From Lepidodermella squamata (Eukaryota > Gastrotricha), in assembly GCA_047495785.1 (NCBI GenBank), contig JBLDXI010000024.1, positions 3,720,001 to 3,784,000 of the forward strand: a stretch of 64,000 nt of DNA. The letters run 5' to 3'. Shown one piece after another: positions 1 to 12,200 of the stretch. Both the position numbers and the translations under genes were made by a program. Below the pieces are notes generated by a model. It worked only from the letters and a program-made list of their open reading frames with translations. It did not search any database and was not told the DNA's origin. Position 1 is the stretch's first letter; each line of letters begins with the position of its first letter.

Positions 1-657
1 TAAGGTGTTTTTAATGTAAAATCTATTGCCAGGTAGCTCTTATTAAACACCTTTTGCTCTCCATTGTTGCACACCTCTTCGGGCGTTGCTCGCTGTTTTT
101 TCAGTCCTCCAGTTTATCGGTCGTGAAGGTCAAGTGACTGTTTTTTGCTCAGCCTATCAACTGCTGGAACTGTACTAAAACGTCCCATGTCTATAAAGCA
201 CTTACGTGCTTGTATGTAATCAAATGAAGTCCACAACAGATGACTTAATACTTGACATAGGATAAAACGCGGATGCTCATGTGAGAAAGAAAAACCGAGA
301 TATTGATCAAATTCAGGATTTGAGGCAAAAGTTGAGCGAACTCGAAAGGCACCGACAATGCAACATGCAACTGGACACTTGGATATTTCAACTTTCTTGC
401 TACCAAACCAAATTCGGCGAATCGAAAACACCTGTCAGCTGTCATTTTAGCCCTCGAATAGCCGTCGAAAGCCTTGAACGGCAAACCCAGATAGTATGAA
501 ATGAAAGGAATTCAGTAGCAAAATTCTGCAGGTGAGAGTGGTGTGTTGGCTATTTCGGTGCAAGCCGACTATGATGACTCATAGCAGCAAATGACAACGA
601 GCTTGATGAAACAGGCAGTTTCAATTTTTTTTAGCCGAAAATCACAATAAATATATC
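1..657. other. Left-edge stretch without a recognised gene
   Basis: I see only short overlapping open frames on both strands here, with no recognisable domain and no clear splice pattern. It is the sequence flanking the MULE insertion. It may contain part of a gene that continues to the left of the window. Confidence 0.4.
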
Positions 658-666
658 CAAAATTAT
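658..666. repeat. 9-bp target-site duplication, left copy
   Basis: CAAAATTAT lies directly outside the left terminal inverted repeat and recurs exactly at 6023-6031 outside the right one. The bases beyond the nine differ, so the duplication is exactly 9 bp. That is the length typical of Mutator-like elements. Confidence 0.9.
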
Positions 667-1158
667 ACGTGATGGAAGTTGGCGAACCCTTTTTGAAAAA
701 ACCTTAGCGAACCATAGCTAACTCGGTCCAAAAGTTTGTGTCACTCGATATTGTTCATGTGTTAGACTCAACACATCTAATGAGATAGGCCACAAGATGG
801 TCGACCATACCCAGACCTGGTCGGCTGGGGGTGGTCGGCCAACTTCCATTTTCAGGCCAAAAATGGAAGTTGGCCGACCACATTTAGCTTACAATTTATT
901 AAAACTTCAGCGAACCATAGTAAAACGGGGCCAATTGTTTGTGTCACTCGATATTCCTCATATACAAGTCCTGACACATTTAATGGTATCAAGTATAGAT
1001 TGGTCGGCCACACCCAGACCTGGTCGGCTGAAGTTGGTCGGCTAACTTCCATTTTCAGGGCCAAAATGGAAGTTAGCCGACCAATTTTAGCCGACAGCTG
1101 TGTCAATGAATTCTTTGGATGTGTCAAGTCACCACCTTTCAGAAAATATATTGTGTCA
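667..1158 (+). repeat. Left terminal inverted repeat of the MULE
   Basis: It begins ACGTGATGGAAGTTGGCGAA and is matched in reverse complement at 5531-6022; identity stops abruptly after TTGTGTCA at 1158. Inside are two self-complementary modules, 833-879 and 1036-1082. Each is an inverted pair built on AACTTCCATTTT with GGTCGGC at its outer end. They are candidate transposase-binding sites. Confidence 0.9.
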
Positions 1159-1280
1159 GGGTTGAATTGGGATAAGATCCACTAAACATTTATTCGATTA
1201 TAACTCCTCGGCAACGTATTTCACACTCTTCCAACGACGCTATATAATCACAATCGACACTTGTGGACACTTTTGGAAAA

Positions 1281-4200
1281 TTATTTTTTCATTGATACGA
1301 CCGGCTCGTAGTGATTTCCACTAAGACGCAGGTAGATGGAGCGGCCATCGTTAGCTGCCGATGCAGCGGATATACCATCAAGCCAGTTGGGCTGGCTCGA
1401 GGGACCAAGGCGCTTCCACGCCCACAGTTCGTTGGAAGTGGAGGCAGCGGTTTCATTGCCATAGATAAATATTGGCACCGCGAAAATGTCGGAGATGGCC
1501 TGGAGCTCAATGTACCGGCCGTACGTTGTCGGAAGCCGCATCTCCTTCTGCTCCACCCATAGACCGCCGTTGTTGGCATATTTAGGCTTAAGTAGGGGCG
1601 AACCTTCGCGAACAACGTGGTCGCAAACAAAGTTACGAAGCTGGAAAAAATTGAAACTCTATAAAAGGAGAAGCATGTGAAACAAAATACCAATATGTTG
1701 AAGTAGCGGTCTTTGAACGGATCACAGCCGAACAAGAAGAAGGCAACCGCCTGAAAAAGGCAAGAGCCTGTGGCCTGGGTTTGCAGGAAACGGACAGGTT
1801 CCTGAAGAATAGGGTGACTGGTCGGCTCCATTTTCTCGAGGTCAGCGTTGATAGTAATTTTTCGCTTGACCGCCATCAGCTTTACCGCGAGTTCCTGCAG
1901 CAACCGACCGGCTGGCCAAAAGGTGAAGCATGCGCGAAGAGTGTAGTCGCTTCTCGTCGGAGAAATCGGAGATACCACCCGCATTGATTTTGCAGTCTTC
2001 CGACCTATTGGGCTGTCTTCTCGCTCGGGCGTTTTAATGTTCGACGAGCTGCTAGCCGTTGACTCGGATTTCTCCCTTTTACGAGATTTTCTAGCAGTTG
2101 CATTCTTCAACTTTGGTTCAGCCGCAGTCTTCCGTGGGCGACCTCGGCCACGCTTGACCAGTTTTGGCGGTTCAATTGCCGTCGTCATTGGATCGAGAGC
2201 TACGTGGGCAGATGATATACGAGCTGAATCATTTGATAGTTCAAGAGTAGGTAGCGTTGAATCCTGGAGAATATGAGTGAATACAGGAGGTTTTGAAATC
2301 TTCAATTCAAAAGCTACTTACCATGGGTTGTTTCGAGTCCTCTGACATGAGAAAAGAAAGCGAAACATGTGACGAGTTTTGCGAAGCGATCAATTTTTTC
2401 TTCTCCTGTTCTTTTCGGCTGTACTTTTCCGCCATTCGCTTCAAGAATTGCCCGTCGAGACCCAACGATTTCTCAAGACCACGTCGAGGTAAGTGAAGCG
2501 CACCAGCTGTTTTCTTGGATCTACGCTCCCATTCGGCAGTGGTAGTTTCGGGAATCGGAATAGACTCGCCATTTTTCTTCGACTTGGTTTCCTTTTTCGC
2601 TGGGGCTAATCGTTTTTCGAGCCATTTTTCAGCTTGCTTGGGATCTGATTTGGTGAGCCTGTAAGCACGACGTGCGGCGCCAAAAATTGTCTTCTGTACC
2701 GAGCGAATGAATTGAGCTGGCGTATCATTAACCTTCTCGCAAATTTGGCCCTTCAATGTGCCCATCCATGACTCGACCGCGCTCTGATGCAAACGGCCGT
2801 TTGTGGAAGGAAAGGTGCCTTTGATGTAAATAGCCGACCAGAGAGGAAACATCGCCATGAACTGGGGAGATCTCAGAAGAATATTGACGACTTTTGGCTC
2901 AAAGTATGGATTTTTTTCATGCGCCGAGAATTTCTCAAGCTTGAGCATCGTTTCATCACAAACCCGCTGAAATAATATAGCAAATTTTGACTGATTGACG
3001 TACGACTTGGGCACTTGCTCTGCTTCTTCGGGCATTTCCTCATCTGAGGTCGGCTGCGGATCGTTCTTCTCCTCAGCGAATATCGTCTTGGTAGTCTCAT
3101 CTGCAATTTCATTCCAAATGGTTTCGATTTTGGTCAATGATTTCTTCACAGCAGGTGTCAAATCTTTCGAGTTGAAAATGGTCACAACACACTTCCATGC
3201 CGCTAGCACGGCTTTCTTCGACAAGACCCCTTGAAGGACACCGTAGCAGTCCAGTGCTTCATGGCGAACAAGCTTGTCTGTAATTCCACGCTTGGACATA
3301 AGACGGGACAAGTCCTTCACGTGATGATTGATGCAGAGAAATACCATTGTTGCGGTTATCACCGCTTTGATGAGCTCGTCCAAACCAGCGGCCTCCCACA
3401 TTTGAAACATTTTGTGAAGGTAGCTCAGCAAGTCGGAACTTTTGGTGAAAACCCTGATGCAGGCGTTGATCTCTGCGAAGCAACAGTCAGTGAGAGTGGC
3501 TCGAGGCATCCTCGCAGTTGGGTGAAGCTTTATCAGCTTTGTTTTCCAGAAATTCAGAAAAAACTCAATACGGCACATTTCTTGCGAGCAAGTAAGCATT
3601 TCGCCAACGGGCACTTCAATTGATTTACCGTTGCAAGTCACAAGCAGTAGTGCATAGTACATGATGCGTTTCAAGGTATCTGGGTCGATCTTACAAATTC
3701 TGCCAGTCGCGTCAAGTGACAAAATTTGATAACCGTTCAGGTAGGCGTCAAAGTAGAGGTGCTGCTGTAGCTCGTACCACAGAAATACTCCGAATTCCGA
3801 TTGCTGGAATATATGAAAATGAATAGATCAACAAAAGCTGCAATATTCCGGTGAAAATCAAAAAGCAAGAGAGGTTCAAGAAAAACGTACGATATATTCT
3901 CTAATATATTGCATGTTGCCAGAATCTTTGTGCTCTTTGGTGAGTAGACGCATGTCTGCATAAGGACAGGTATCAAGCCGGCCTCCTATAATTTGCATCC
4001 TATATTAATTCTGAATTGTGAATATCTCCATGATAAATTACCCAAATTATTCATTTCCGAGTTGATTTTGTTGAGAACCTCTTTGCTTGGCACCTGGGAA
4101 AAATTTCCTGCTGATGTCATTGCCCCATCAGCATCGCACTCGGCATCTCTACTGATTTTAAACGCCGATTTCTTCTTCAGCTCTTCAGCCAACGTCATCC

Positions 4201-4961
4201 TTTTTTGGCCCTTGATTGGTAGTCGGACTTCAACACCTTCTGGATGACAGTATTCGCCTGTGTAATTAATAAACCTAGTTATCACAGCTAAGGGTCAGAT
4301 TTAATTTAAATTACCGAACAATTCGACCTTGAACTCTAAATTGCCTTCAGAATTAGGCGCCGTCGTGTCGACGTAGATACCAAAGGTTCGTTTGCAAGTT
4401 GGTACTATTAAAGCCTATGATATGGCTATCTCGGAAAAACATAGATTCTCGCTTACTTTTACATTTCCCTCCTAACACCGATGCAATCCCATCCTCGTTC
4501 GCAATGTTTGATTTGAATGTCGGCAAACATTTTTCTGCCAAATTAGACATCATCGAGTCCCTCAAAATGTTTGACCACTGCCCTTTACGAAATCGCCATC
4601 GCGGCCGTTCACCTCTCAGTTCCAATTCGAAATCCTTCGAATCAGGAACAGGCAAAACAAAAGTTGGGCCAGTGGGAGCTGGAATTGAGAAGTCCGTTTT
4701 GCACCCTAGTTCGCGATAATATCTCATGTAGGTTCGCTGACGAAGTAAGTGGGTCGGCTTGACGCGAAATAGAATTTTCGCGGCTTGGTCCCAATATCCA
4801 AAAGGGTCGGAGTGGTCTGCAGAGATTACATGGTTCATAATGATTGAAAAGCAAGTCGTAATGACTTGAAACGTACAACTTCCCAAATCTTCCATTGCGG
4901 GTAGAAGAATGCCCCTAGATTTAAATGGCTCCAATGAGTTTAGAGCCTCAGACGCCTTCAT
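1281..4961 (-). CDS. MULE transposase with AT-hook and C-terminal OTU protease domain (7 exons, 1106 aa)
   Basis: Exons are 4457-4961, 4315-4404, 4042-4257, 3891-3985, 2322-3803, 1691-2263 and 1281-1640. They sum to 3,321 nt, exactly 1,107 codons, with GT-AG introns. A DDE catalytic core is visible: Asp333 in SLDATG, Asp408 in LTDCCF and Glu646 in VESWM, with a C..H motif (LCINHH) between the second Asp and the Glu. An AT-hook (GRGRPRK, about 835-841) follows. The OTU domain has Cys964 in GSCLFQA and His1097 in NHYEPV near the C-terminus, flanking a segment typical of OTU folds. It should cut and paste the element and may also cleave ubiquitin-like conjugates. It is the only gene between the inverted repeats and shows no frameshift. 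Confidence 0.85.
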
Positions 4962-5530
4962 ATCTTCTTGATTTTAACAGCTAAAATTGGCAGCTTATTA
5001 CAGATTATATTAATCTAACATCATATTAACAGCCAGATAACTGGAAACAATCAATGCAGAGATAAATCGATTACCTATTGGTCCGATTAACCTAATAAGA
5101 TCTGAGCAAGTTGACAAATCGGGCAGAAGCTCCCGCTGCCCCTCCTCGGGATGTTGCCATTTTCCAAGTCAAAATCAAATTATAAAAAAATGTGTAACAA
5201 CCGGGAAAATGTCCAGGGCGTTGAGCAAGTAAATCGTGAAGTAGTGGCAGCTAGTTTCATGTTTTAGATCAGGCCTAATGGCTATCGAAAATCGGCTAAA
5301 AATGACGAGAGATATAGGAATAACGGCAGATAGGCTTTAACAGTTCGTAAATAGAAATAAATATAGTACAGTATAGCATGCGGATGAATTGCAATTGATG
5401 ACAAATGAACGCGTGCTTACTTTTTTATTTATTGATTTTTTTTATGAGAGTTCATCATTTTGGTTCGTAGAATACTATACATTTTTTCAATCACCAAGTA
5501 GTGGCTTCTCAGGGAATGTTACCTTCCCTA

Positions 5531-6022
5531 TGACACAATATATTTTCTGAAAGGTGGTGACTTGACACATCCAAAGAATTCATTGACACAGCTGTCGGCT
5601 AAAATTGGTCGGCTAACTTCCATTTTGGCCCTGAAAATGGAAGTTAGCCGACCAACTTCAGCCGACCAGGTCTGGGTGTGGCCGACCAATCTATACTTGA
5701 TACCATTAAATGTGTCAGGACTTGTATATGAGGAATATCGAGTGACACAAACAATTGGCCCCGTTTTACTATGGTTCGCTGAAGTTTTAATAAATTGTAA
5801 GCTAAATGTGGTCGGCCAACTTCCATTTTTGGCCTGAAAATGGAAGTTGGCCGACCACCCCCAGCCGACCAGGTCTGGGTATGGTCGACCATCTTGTGGC
5901 CTATCTCATTAGATGTGTTGAGTCTAACACATGAACAATATCGAGTGACACAAACTTTTGGACCGAGTTAGCTATGGTTCGCTAAGGTTTTTTCAAAAAG
6001 GGTTCGCCAACTTCCATCACGT
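5531..6022 (-). repeat. Right terminal inverted repeat of the MULE
   Basis: Reverse complement of 667-1158 and the same length, 492 bp. Short open frames inside the two repeats translate identically, as expected for near-identical copies. They are not genes. Confidence 0.9.
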
Positions 6023-6031
6023 CAAAATTAT
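6023..6031. repeat. 9-bp target-site duplication, right copy
   Basis: CAAAATTAT, identical to 658-666, directly abutting the right inverted repeat. Confidence 0.9.
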
Positions 6032-6214
6032 TTATTTGACATTTCGATAAATTAACATTGAGATCATCACGCAATAACAAGTTTTACAGTGTTTTGAGAT
6101 GAGAAAACTTCATTTTTCACAAATTATTAAATTCGCACAATTCAATAGATGAGTGACTTGAAACAATTAGTGCACGTTTTGTATTATTTTGCCGTCAAAT
6201 TTTGTGATTTTTCA

Positions 6215-9200
6215 TCAAGCGTTGCTATTGTTGCTACCACTGCTATTGTCATTCTGAATATCGGACAGGTATTTTGTAACTTCATCGTCGAGGACTCGCA
6301 TTCCGGACGTATTAACAGCCTCAGAACACATTGGACACTTTTTCTCGACTTCCACAATTCTAAAAGAAAATGAATAAATTAAACTAAAAAAAATTGTAGA
6401 AAAATTACTTGAGGAAATCGGTGAGCAAACATGGAAAGTCGCAACTAGGGCAAACGGTGAAGTCTTCTTTCGTCACGTGACGGCCCGAGGCGATGCAGTA
6501 GGGCAGGGCGTTTTTGCAGTGTTGACAAACGAGTTCCATTTCAGGAACTGGCAGGCCGCAGTTCGGACACGGCGAGTCCGGTTCGGGTTCTTCGCCCTGT
6601 TCCGGCTTGCGGACAATACCCTCGATTTTCTTGCGGTATTTCACGTCAATTTGATCGCGGTATTCCGGGCGGAGGAGTGTAGCGGCGAGATTGAAGGCCG
6701 ATTCTTTCATATTGGCCTGCTGGCACTCGATAACAGCCGTTGTTAGAATTTGAACAACATCTATTGAAACCAAAATTAGCTGCTAAGTATTTATTTTTTT
6801 AGTTTTATTCCCCCACGAATGGGGGTGAGCCGAATCCCGGAGGTACTGCAATACCGGGCCGACTCGTGGACGGGGTCCAGCAAGCTGGCTGCTCCCGCCC
6901 GGCTAGCCAAAAATAGGGCTAATATCGTAGGCCCCACATGGAGGCCGTTGTAGATATTAAACTACAAAGAACAGATACTACACTTTGATCATAGCCAAAA
7001 AGGCCGAGAAGCGATACTTAAAAATTAAAAAATTAGTGGCGCCGTTCTGGCATTGCGCGTAGTCAAACCAGCTGGTCAATTTGCATATGCACAGCCATCG
7101 TTTCATAACCCGATAACTACCGCACACTAATTAATACTTGCGGAAGTGCGCATTGCGCAATCGCACTGAACGGACCTCGCCTTTAGCGCGTAACCTTTCG
7201 AACGCATTACGGATATGCGCGCATTTTAAAATTTTTAAAATTTGTTCGAAATTTAAAATTTTTATTCCAATTGCAAATTAATAATATATTTCTCAATTAA
7301 TAGACTTTGAATTGTTAAAGTAATCGAGAGGCCCAAATAATGCTAATTCATAAAGGTAAACCATCTGCGAATTTTGATTTGTGTCTAAGGTATGTATCCA
7401 CATCCTGTCAAACGACTCCCCTAGGGCGCTCAAGCTAACGCTGTGCCCTCACTTGATAAAAAAAAACACATGAGCACGTGAAGTTGTCTTATCAATAGAT
7501 TGGACTTACGGGCTGGAAAACGGCTGATGTAGTTGGTCGCGACGCGTTTCAACAACCGCGCACTTCTCACGTGGTCTTTCATCTTCGTATAAGACCTCGC
7601 CAGTATGTAGCTGTGCAGCACCTGCAAGCTGGTGCTCATCTCGAGAGGCACTCGATTCTTCTGACGCCGCAATTCGCGACACATCGACACCAGCACGTCG
7701 TGCGCAACACGATAGTTGCCCGCTTTCTGCTCCTCCCGCGCGATAATTACGGCAGATTTCGCCGCCTCTGGGTACTGCTTCAACGCCATGTATAACTGGA
7801 ACAAATATTTAGGGTCTTTCGGCATGCCATCAGTTTCGCCCATCAAATAATCGGTCAGTAATTTCGTCAAATTTTGATCATTCGCCTCGCCCGCTGCTTC
7901 AATCGCCAACTGAAGCGCGTCCTCAGAGTTGGCTAGCTGGCCACTAGCTGCCCCGCCGATATCGTGGGCCTTCAACAAATGCTTCACAGCCCTGTCGTAT
8001 TGCTGGGCCTTTCGATAAAATTTACCGGCCATCAAATAATTTCTGTCATTTTCGTAGTAAACAGCTATGCTTTGATAGTCTGAAATTGTGCCGCTATCTG
8101 ATATGACAGCAGCGTAAACGTCCATTTGATGCTGTTGCTGGGCTAATTTGAACCCCTCGTCGTTGCAATGGGACATTACCAAAAATTGAATCGCTGACGG
8201 GTAGTCGTTCAATTTCTGGAAAAATCTCGCGACTAACAACGCCCCGTCAACTGACCCGCTATCCTGAACGATTCTAACAGCTTCCTGTGGGTTTTGAAGC
8301 TTTTCCAGGTTAAGCTGGACTGCCTTGGACCACTCCTTAGCTTTTTCATAGGCTTTAGCCGCGTCCTTGTACTGTTCCTCGGCTTCCTTAGCCTTGGCGT
8401 AGTCTTTGTAGATTCGGGTCGAAGTAACGTATTCAAGAAGTTCGCGAACTTTCGCCCAGTTTTTAGCGCGGATATAAGCAGCAGCGGCTTCGTCGTAGTA
8501 AGAGGCGGTTTCGTACAACTGCCCGGCTTCGTTCCATTGTTTGAGTGATTCCAAGATGGCGGCGCAGTCTTTTTTGACGGCGCGGTTCGGCAGCTTGGCG
8601 GCTAGGGCGATGCCGCGCCGCATGTCGCCGGTTCGAATCGAAGTTCGCGCAATACCGGCTGCGCACGTTTCGTCATGCTCGCGGTACGCGGCGTCCTTTG
8701 TCAAACCTTAAAATCCAGATAAAACAAAAGTTAACATAATATTGAGTGATTTGTCGATGAATTTAAAGAAAATTTCACGAGCCGAGTCGTCCTATTTAAG
8801 CCACTGTATATCCCCCAAGCTTCATCATCAAGGCCAAAATAGTTGTCAAATTTCTCAACACTTTCACGGAAATTATTTTTTTTTCGAAAAAAAACGAATT
8901 TTTGCAGAAAAGCCACGATTCGATTATATTTTGAATTCGAAATTTTTCGATCAAATGACAATGAAGTCATCCAAAGTTGGGTTATCTTTTGAAAATCAGT
9001 AGTAAAATTTATAGATACAGTAACATTTCCGTTGACCTAGGTACATTTTTATTGCCCTCTGAATCGAAAAATTAAAAATGATCTTTCTTGACTAGTACGC
9101 AGTGATAACCAAAAGAACCGCACGGTGGGGTCGATATGACGTTTTTTTATTTCGAGCACGTGCGAGATGGGGCTGTTGTTTTGCTGGAAAACGGACCGCA

Positions 9201-12200
9201 ACTTTGCCCTTTCATGAACTCTAAAAATAGCTCAAATGAAAAATCGAGCAGTTAATGTAAGATGTGGACAAATCGAAACAATATTTTTCAATTTTTCCAA
9301 TAAATTTGATAATTTTGATGGCATCTGAATATTAATTAATACCTCATGAATATTCATATTTTTACACCTGAAATTTCTGAGTCTGTCCTAGTTACACTTT
9401 TTATTTTTGGTTGATTTGAATCCATACTTGGACCTAAATATAGTTCGGGCGGGCGCGAGATAAGTTTTGTTTCATCTCAACAAAGTCCTAACAATGCGCA
9501 ACTTCTGATTATCAATGTAAAATATCGGTGGGATATGGGAGTAGCTTTTCACATTTTCTGTGATTTTTGAGGCCAAATGAAGGAGAAATTAAAAAAATTG
9601 TTTTTAGAAAATTTACATCGATGATGAGATAACAATTTTCCAATAATTCAAGTATAATTTCGAATTGCTCAATTTTATGATCAAATTCTTACGGAATTCT
9701 TAAGGATTTAGTTCTAAAAACGGCTATCACTAAAATCACCTTTTTCAAAATGCGCCAATGCATTAGCAAAATCGCCAACAAATTCAAGTTGCTGAGCGTA
9801 TTCACGCGAAATAAACGGCAACTGATCCGGGGCAAGAGCCTTGGCCAACTGAAGCGCCTGTTCCCAGTTCAACAAATCCCGCTGCATCTCCAACGCGGCG
9901 ACTGGGCGGCTTGAGCTGAGAAACAACTGCTGGGCCAGGTCGAACTGGTCGAGGTACATGGCTAGAAAGCCGGATTTCAGACTTCTATCATCAATCGCCA
10001 AAACTTCCTCCAACGACCAAACCATACCGGCATCAGCAAGCTTGCGGAAAACCCGAATCGCAAACCCCACCTCCATTTCTTCCATAGCAACGCGGCCCAG
10101 GGTCGTCCAATGGTCTTTGTTATTCATTCGTTCGCAGATGATCCAAGCCTCGCCGAATCGCAGCAAGGAAACGGCTTTTTCGAACGATTTCAGCAGTTTA
10201 GCCGGGTCGCTCTCTTTGAATTCGTCGTCTTTAAGGTGGGTGCCCAGTCGGGTGGTTCGCACGCGGCCGTTTTGAACCTGCAGCGTGATGTCGCCGTTGT
10301 AGAGCAGAATTGGCACGAAGCCATGGGGCAGTTTAGTTCTCCCGGCGATTTGGCAATGCGGCCCTCGGATTGATTCGTTGTGGTAGACGTACGTATGAAT
10401 CAACTCGTCGTCATAGGCAACAAAGACCTTGAAATAAAATCGAGAGAAATTTAAATTTTCTTGAAATGTTTTGAACAAAAGACATAGAAAAATGGTAAGG
10501 GAAATTTTGAAAAAATCGAACAAAATAAAAAATCGCCGAGAATAGTGGCCAATAAGTATTGGAGATTTTTCGATAACTTACAGTCGATAATACCGATATT
10601 TTAGGTTTCACGCTTGATTGAACTTTTCTTGCGATTAGAAAACTTTCCTGGCATGAATAAATTCAAATGCTTCCAATTCACGCCAAAAACACATGCAAAT
10701 TTTAGAAAATTCGATTAGATTATCGGGACTATACTCCAAAACAAATGACACTAAAATAAAAGGCGCCACATTTTTTATTGTTGCGCAACGAGAAAAATCG
10801 AATTTTTTTGGCTGTTTTGGAGTAGTCCCAGATAATCAGGTAGCTAAGCAAACTTCAATTCAATTTTGAGATATTGATTAATAGGTGGTTGAAAAATAGT
10901 TCAAATGATCGAAATTGTCTAATTTACGCAAAATAATCTGAATCGAATGAGGGGAAAACAACAGGTTCAAGTTTTAAAAATTGGTCCCGAACTCAAAATA
11001 GGCGAAATAATGTCGAATATTTCCCAACCGTCACGTTAAATTTTAGCTTTTTTGACCGAACGTCCGCGGAATTTAATAAATTTCTATAAGAAATTTCTAT
11101 GAAAGAAGCGAAAAAAGTTCTGAAGAATTCAATTAATTTTCTAGAATTTTCTAAATTCATTTTCATAGGTACAGTTTCCCGAAACATAAAAAATTATTGA
11201 GAAAGCCTTTGAAAATCGATATTTCATTAGCCGAGGAAAATCGATCGAAAATTAACCTGATGATTTGAAGTCGAAGTTTCCCATAGAATAGCTCTAGTTT
11301 TCGGCGAAAATTGCGGCAATTCCAACAGCCGATCGTTCAATGGGTTATACAAAAATCCATCGCCCTTCTCGTCGATGAACACAACCATACCAGTCGCATG
11401 GTTAACAAACAGCTTAGCAATGCCGATAACATGGTGCCATTTCGACACCATAGACCACGCCTCCAGCATGAAATAATGAATCGCACCGCGATCTGTGCCA
11501 TATACGATGAAATCAGCAGTCATATCGAAGCAAGTTATCCGCGAATCACGGTGTTGTTTGTCTGGGAATAGGCGGGATTCACGGTTCTCCTCGCCCGAGC
11601 TCGACTCGCGGTTCGAGTCCTTATTAGACCCTTTACCGCCGCCCGATTTCGCCGCATTTTTCAACGAAACCATCTGCTCGATTGAATGGAGCTGAATTCG
11701 CCCGTCCAGTAGCGCCGCGGCGTAATCTGAGCTCAATTTAATCTCGTGAACTGTCCCCAGATACTCGTAAGGTCGACGTTTTTCCAACCCATTCTCGGCT
11801 AATAGGTAGAAATACGCGATGTTATTCATCCCGATCGCGACGTGGTAAGGTCCCAGGCCGACAAAAGCCGGCTCCAAATCGACATCAGCCGTTAGTGGGA
11901 CGTGGGATTTGATGACTTGATCTTCGATTGTGACCTCTTTCAACGAGGTTAGATACGCAACTCGTGTCTGCCAAACCGCGTGGAGCATAGGCAGTCTGGC
12001 CAAGAAAACGTGGACTGACCCACGAGCTGAGGCAATTGCTAGCAACTGCCCGTCGTCCGACCAAGCCACCTTATCCAGGCCATGGGTCTCTTCCTCCAGG
12101 GTGATTACAGACACAGTATCTCTCATATCGTTAACACTGTGAATTTTAACGCTGTTATCCCCAGCGGTAGCGCACAGGCCAACTGCCTGAGAAACAGCGA

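Larger units (their letters stand above)
667..6022 (-). mobile_element. Mutator-like (MULE) DNA transposon, 5,356 bp, apparently complete
   Basis: The element is bounded by inverted repeats of equal length (667-1158 and 5531-6022, 492 bp each) and by a perfect 9-bp direct repeat. It carries one spliced gene on the minus strand, encoding an intact DDE transposase fused to an OTU domain. The near-identical repeats, the perfect duplication and the unbroken reading frame point to a recent insertion. The superfamily call rests on duplication length, long inverted repeats and the DDE layout. I could not compare it with a repeat library. Confidence 0.88.

Noticed and set aside
797-1127. Open frames on both strands inside the left MULE repeat, translated identically in the right repeat
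   Set aside because: They are the same inverted-repeat DNA read twice; no codon structure or domain supports a protein.
6405-6773. Ending WDR19 at the in-frame TAA at 6405-6407
   Set aside because: A GTAATT donor just before it and an acceptor at 6360 add a conserved CPMC-containing last exon, matching the family C-terminus.
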